Shown here in pieces: positions 12,728-15,108 of a stretch of DNA of 15,108 nucleotides. Numbering within the stretch: position 1 is the first letter of the stretch; the number at the start of each line of letters is the position of its first letter. The notes beneath the pieces were generated by a model, which made no database searches, was not told the origin of the DNA, and was given only the letters and a program-made list of their open reading frames with translations. The DNA lies in the NCBI RefSeq assembly GCF_937936435.1, contig NZ_CALDDG010000007.1:1-15108 (forward strand), written 5' to 3'. Source of the stretch: an uncultured Sulfuricurvum sp. (GTDB lineage Bacteria; Campylobacterota; Campylobacteria; Campylobacterales; Sulfurimonadaceae). Made by a program: the position numbers and the translations under genes.

Positions 12728-15108
12728 TTAGACTTCTTTTTTTGCCGACATCGTCATCACATAGGTTTCAAACTCTTCTATCGGCAGCGGGCGACTAAAC
12801 CAGTATCCCTGAAAAGCATAACATCCCATTCCCGCAAGAGCGTTACGCTGCTCCGCACTTTCAACCCCTTCGGCAATAACCCGAAGTCCCATACTTTCGG
12901 CCAATGCGATCGTCGAACGGCACAAAATCGCGTCGTTAGTGTCGATCAAAATATCCCGGACAAAACTTTGATCGATTTTCAGTTGATCCAGAGGGAGCCG
13001 TTTCAGATACGATAGCGATGAATAGCCGGTACCGAAATCATCCAAAGAAAAAGAGATTCCCGCGGCTTTTAATCGGGCCATTTTTTCCACAACATTCTCA
13101 AAATCATGAACCAGCAGACTTTCGGTCAATTCGAATTTCAACCGTTTCGGATCCGCACCGCTCGTTTCGATGATCGCCAAGACCTGCTCTACGAAATCGT
13201 TTTGACTGAACTGGCGGACGCTGACATTGACCGCGACCATCAATCTGTTTGTATGCGGGTCATCCGACCATCGTGCCAGCTGGTCGCAGGCGCTCTTCAA
13301 AATCCATTGCCCTAACGGAAGGATCAAACCCGTCGCCTCTGCCACCGGAATAAACTCCAAAGGCGAAACGAGCCCTCTTTGGGGATGACGCCAGCGGATG
13401 AGCGCTTCGCATCCCGTGACAATGCATTCATCCATAATTTGCGGCTGGTAATAAAGAAGAAACTGATTTTCGTCAATCCCTTTACGCAGATCTTCTTCCA
13501 GTTTTGCCCGTTCTTTGAGGGTAAATTCCATTTCCGGGTCGAAAAAGCTGAGTCCGTTGCGTCCGGCTTCTTTGGCTTTGTACATCGCCAAATCCGCTTG
13601 TTTCATCAATTCGTCGATAGACGATTCGTCCCCTTGAAACAACGTCACTCCGATGCTGGCGCTGCTGCGGTGTCCGATACCGTTTAAGAGATACGTACTG
13701 TTGAGGGATGTGAGGATTTTTTCTCCGACCGTCTCCCCCGCAGTCGCCGCTTCGGTTTTGATTTGACTTAAACCGACCAAAATAACGACAAACTCATCCC
13801 CTCCGAACCGGGCGACACTGTCCCCTTCCCGAACGCATCCGCTGATGCGGCGCGCCGCTTCTTTCAGCAAAATATCCCCTGTATCGTGCCCGAGCGTATC
13901 GTTCAAAGTTTTGAAATTATCCAGATCGATAAAGAGCAATGCTCCGTAACTACCGCTTCGAGACGTACCTGCAATCGCCTGGCGTAAGCGATCCATCAGC
14001 AATCTGCGGTTCGGCAATCCGGTCAACTGATCCGAAAACGCCAATACCCCGATCTGCTCCTCCGCTTGTTTGCTCCTTGTTACGTCCGTATCGCTGCCGC
14101 GGTACCCTATCAAGTTCCCTTCCGAATCGACCATAGCGATGGCATTCGTCGAAAGCCATACCGATTCTCCCGTACTCGACACGGCCGGCGTTTGAAGATG
14201 TTCAAACGATTCATGCCGCTTAAAGGTGTCGAACGCCGCGGTTTTAAACGCTTCACGCCCTTCATGCGGATGAAGATCGTAAAAGTATTTATGCCCGATC
14301 AGCTCTTCGGGACGATACCCCAATACGATCGATACGCCGTTACTCACATACGTATACAGCCCCGTTGCATCCACTTCCCATATAAACGTTCGGCTATGGG
14401 CGTTAAGCTGTTCAAAGCGTTCTTCACTCTCATGAAGATTTTGTTGCTGCATCCGAATATTTCGATCGGTTCGACGCAAGAGAAAAAAGATAAATACGAT
14501 TACCAAACCGGTAAGTACGACGCCTATTAGTGCGTTGGCCAGCACAAAATGGAAGAATTCGTTTCGCTCAGTCGATATATCGTTCATGATGATCATATCG
14601 CCGACCTCTTTACCCGATACATCCTGAATCGGGAGGATCGAAACCCGCCACTCTTTTCCTCTGTTGAAAATCTGATGATTGATATCACGCCCGTTTAAGC
14701 GTTCCTGAACATGGTGTTCCTCCATCAATCCAAAAACGTTATAGAGATGGCTGCTCGAAGTATAGATGACCGCTTCATCCGGGAGCTGATTCCAATCGGC
14801 AGGCCGGCCGAGCATCTTCATACCCTCTTCCCACGCCTGACGTTTCAAATACTCTTTTCGAATCACTACCGCGATTTCATTACCGCTTTTTGCGTGTAGA
14901 GTTTGGAGAATATCCTCGATCTCTTTCCCAAGCTCGACATAACCGACCAATTCCCCCTTATCGAATACGGGTTCGACGACCCGAAGAGTAAACGTCCCTA
15001 ACGGCCCGATCTCGATTCCCGAAACCGTTTTATGCTGCCACTCCGCTTTGAGTGCGGTAAAACGGTTGATAATATCCCCTTTTTTATCCGGTTTATGAAC
15101 ACGCAGAA
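12728..15108 (-). CDS. Membrane sensor GGDEF-EAL protein (Cache-like, PAS, GGDEF, EAL), 5'-truncated by the window
   Basis: The frame stays open to the right edge (first full codon ends at 15106), so the N-terminus is missing; 792 residues are visible. They begin inside a periplasmic sensor (LRVHKPDKKGD, GPLGTFTLRVVEPV, GELVGYVELG) like that of the downstream cyclase. A membrane helix lies near 14465-14560, a PAS domain near 14040-14420, GGDEF near 13560-14030 and EAL near 12745-13510. The cyclase motif is intact (RFGGDEF near 13795, with REGD I-site). The phosphodiesterase motifs are also intact: GCEALIRW (13400-13408), NVSVRQF, ELTES, DDFGTGYSSL, KIDQSF, EGVES and QGY. It may therefore make or break c-di-GMP depending on signal, or use GGDEF as a GTP-binding regulator. 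A TTG at 14950 is mid-domain and is not a start. Confidence 0.95.
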   Translation of the reverse strand, partial: LRVHKPDKKGDIINRFTALKAEWQHKTVSGIEIGPLGTFTLRVVEPVFDKGELVGYVELGKEIEDILQTLHAKSGNEIAVVIRKEYLKRQAWEEGMKMLGRPADWNQLPDEAVIYTSSSHLYNVFGLMEEHHVQERLNGRDINHQIFNRGKEWRVSILPIQDVSGKEVGDMIIMNDISTERNEFFHFVLANALIGVVLTGLVIVFIFFLLRRTDRNIRMQQQNLHESEERFEQLNAHSRTFIWEVDATGLYTYVSNGVSIVLGYRPEELIGHKYFYDLHPHEGREAFKTAAFDTFKRHESFEHLQTPAVSSTGESVWLSTNAIAMVDSEGNLIGYRGSDTDVTRSKQAEEQIGVLAFSDQLTGLPNRRLLMDRLRQAIAGTSRSGSYGALLFIDLDNFKTLNDTLGHDTGDILLKEAARRISGCVREGDSVARFGGDEFVVILVGLSQIKTEAATAGETVGEKILTSLNSTYLLNGIGHRSSASIGVTLFQGDESSIDELMKQADLAMYKAKEAGRNGLSFFDPEMEFTLKERAKLEEDLRKGIDENQFLLYYQPQIMDECIVTGCEALIRWRHPQRGLVSPLEFIPVAEATGLILPLGQWILKSACDQLARWSDDPHTNRLMVAVNVSVRQFSQNDFVEQVLAIIETSGADPKRLKFELTESLLVHDFENVVEKMARLKAAGISFSLDDFGTGYSSLSYLKRLPLDQLKIDQSFVRDILIDTNDAILCRSTIALAESMGLRVIAEGVESAEQRNALAGMGCYAFQGYWFSRPLPIEEFETYVMTMSAKKEV

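Noticed and set aside
691..13050. Inverted similarity between the EAL-coding DNA at the two window ends (about 691-780 and 12961-13050)
   Set aside because: Short exact matches (for example 18 nt ending in AGTTTT) are broken by frequent substitutions and are explained by the conserved DDFGTGYSSL to KIDQSF motif.
14948..14950. TTG at 14950 as start of the GGDEF-EAL protein
   Set aside because: The reading frame continues with sensor-domain sequence to the window edge, so the gene is truncated, not starting there.
1..15108. Mobile element, phage or genomic island
   Set aside because: No transposase, integrase, terminal inverted repeats, direct-repeat boundaries or tRNA target seen; codon use looks even by eye.

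Overview
The window looks like a signalling-rich stretch of a free-living Campylobacterota (Epsilonproteobacteria) chromosome, of the Sulfuricurvum/Sulfurimonas kind. The reasons are a stand-alone CheB methylesterase with no receiver domain, an energy-taxis receptor split into a separate PAS protein and a membrane-hairpin receptor (CetA/CetB style), and many sensor-linked GGDEF/EAL proteins. This placement is inferred from gene content; no marker gene is present. I see no tRNA, rRNA, CRISPR array, insertion sequence or phage gene, and no gene-free gap longer than about 205 bases.

Layout. Bases 1-2669 read rightward: the end of a GGDEF-EAL protein, then a transmembrane chemoreceptor. Everything from 2666 to 15108 reads leftward. 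Taken in transcription order from the right these genes are: a truncated sensor-PAS-GGDEF-EAL protein directly abutting a sensor-PAS-GGDEF cyclase (stop and start codons adjacent); a RhlE-type DEAD-box RNA helicase with a leader of about 130 nt; a diguanylate cyclase with two fused periplasmic binding-protein domains; an overlapping PAS/chemoreceptor pair whose receptor ends in a zinc-binding CZB domain; and a four-gene operon made of a NifX-like protein, a small lipoprotein, cheB and cheR. cheR ends 4 nt inside the end of the rightward chemoreceptor.

Function. Two systems share the window. One is chemotaxis and energy taxis: two receptors, a PAS redox/energy sensor and both adaptation enzymes, but no CheA, CheW or CheY. 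The other is cyclic-di-GMP turnover: four GGDEF and/or EAL proteins, three with visible periplasmic sensor domains. All visible catalytic motifs are intact, so these are probably working enzymes that tune motility and attachment to outside signals.

The least ordinary features are: (1) a lipoprotein that appears to start at a CTG codon overlapping the upstream stop codon as CTGA; (2) a NifX-like metal-cofactor protein with a His/Cys-rich tail leading the cheBR operon, under a near-consensus promoter framed by a 14-bp inverted repeat; (3) an RNA hairpin that would bury the ribosome binding site of the RNA helicase gene; and (4) long, near-identical inverted repeats within the two chemoreceptor genes that could recombine.
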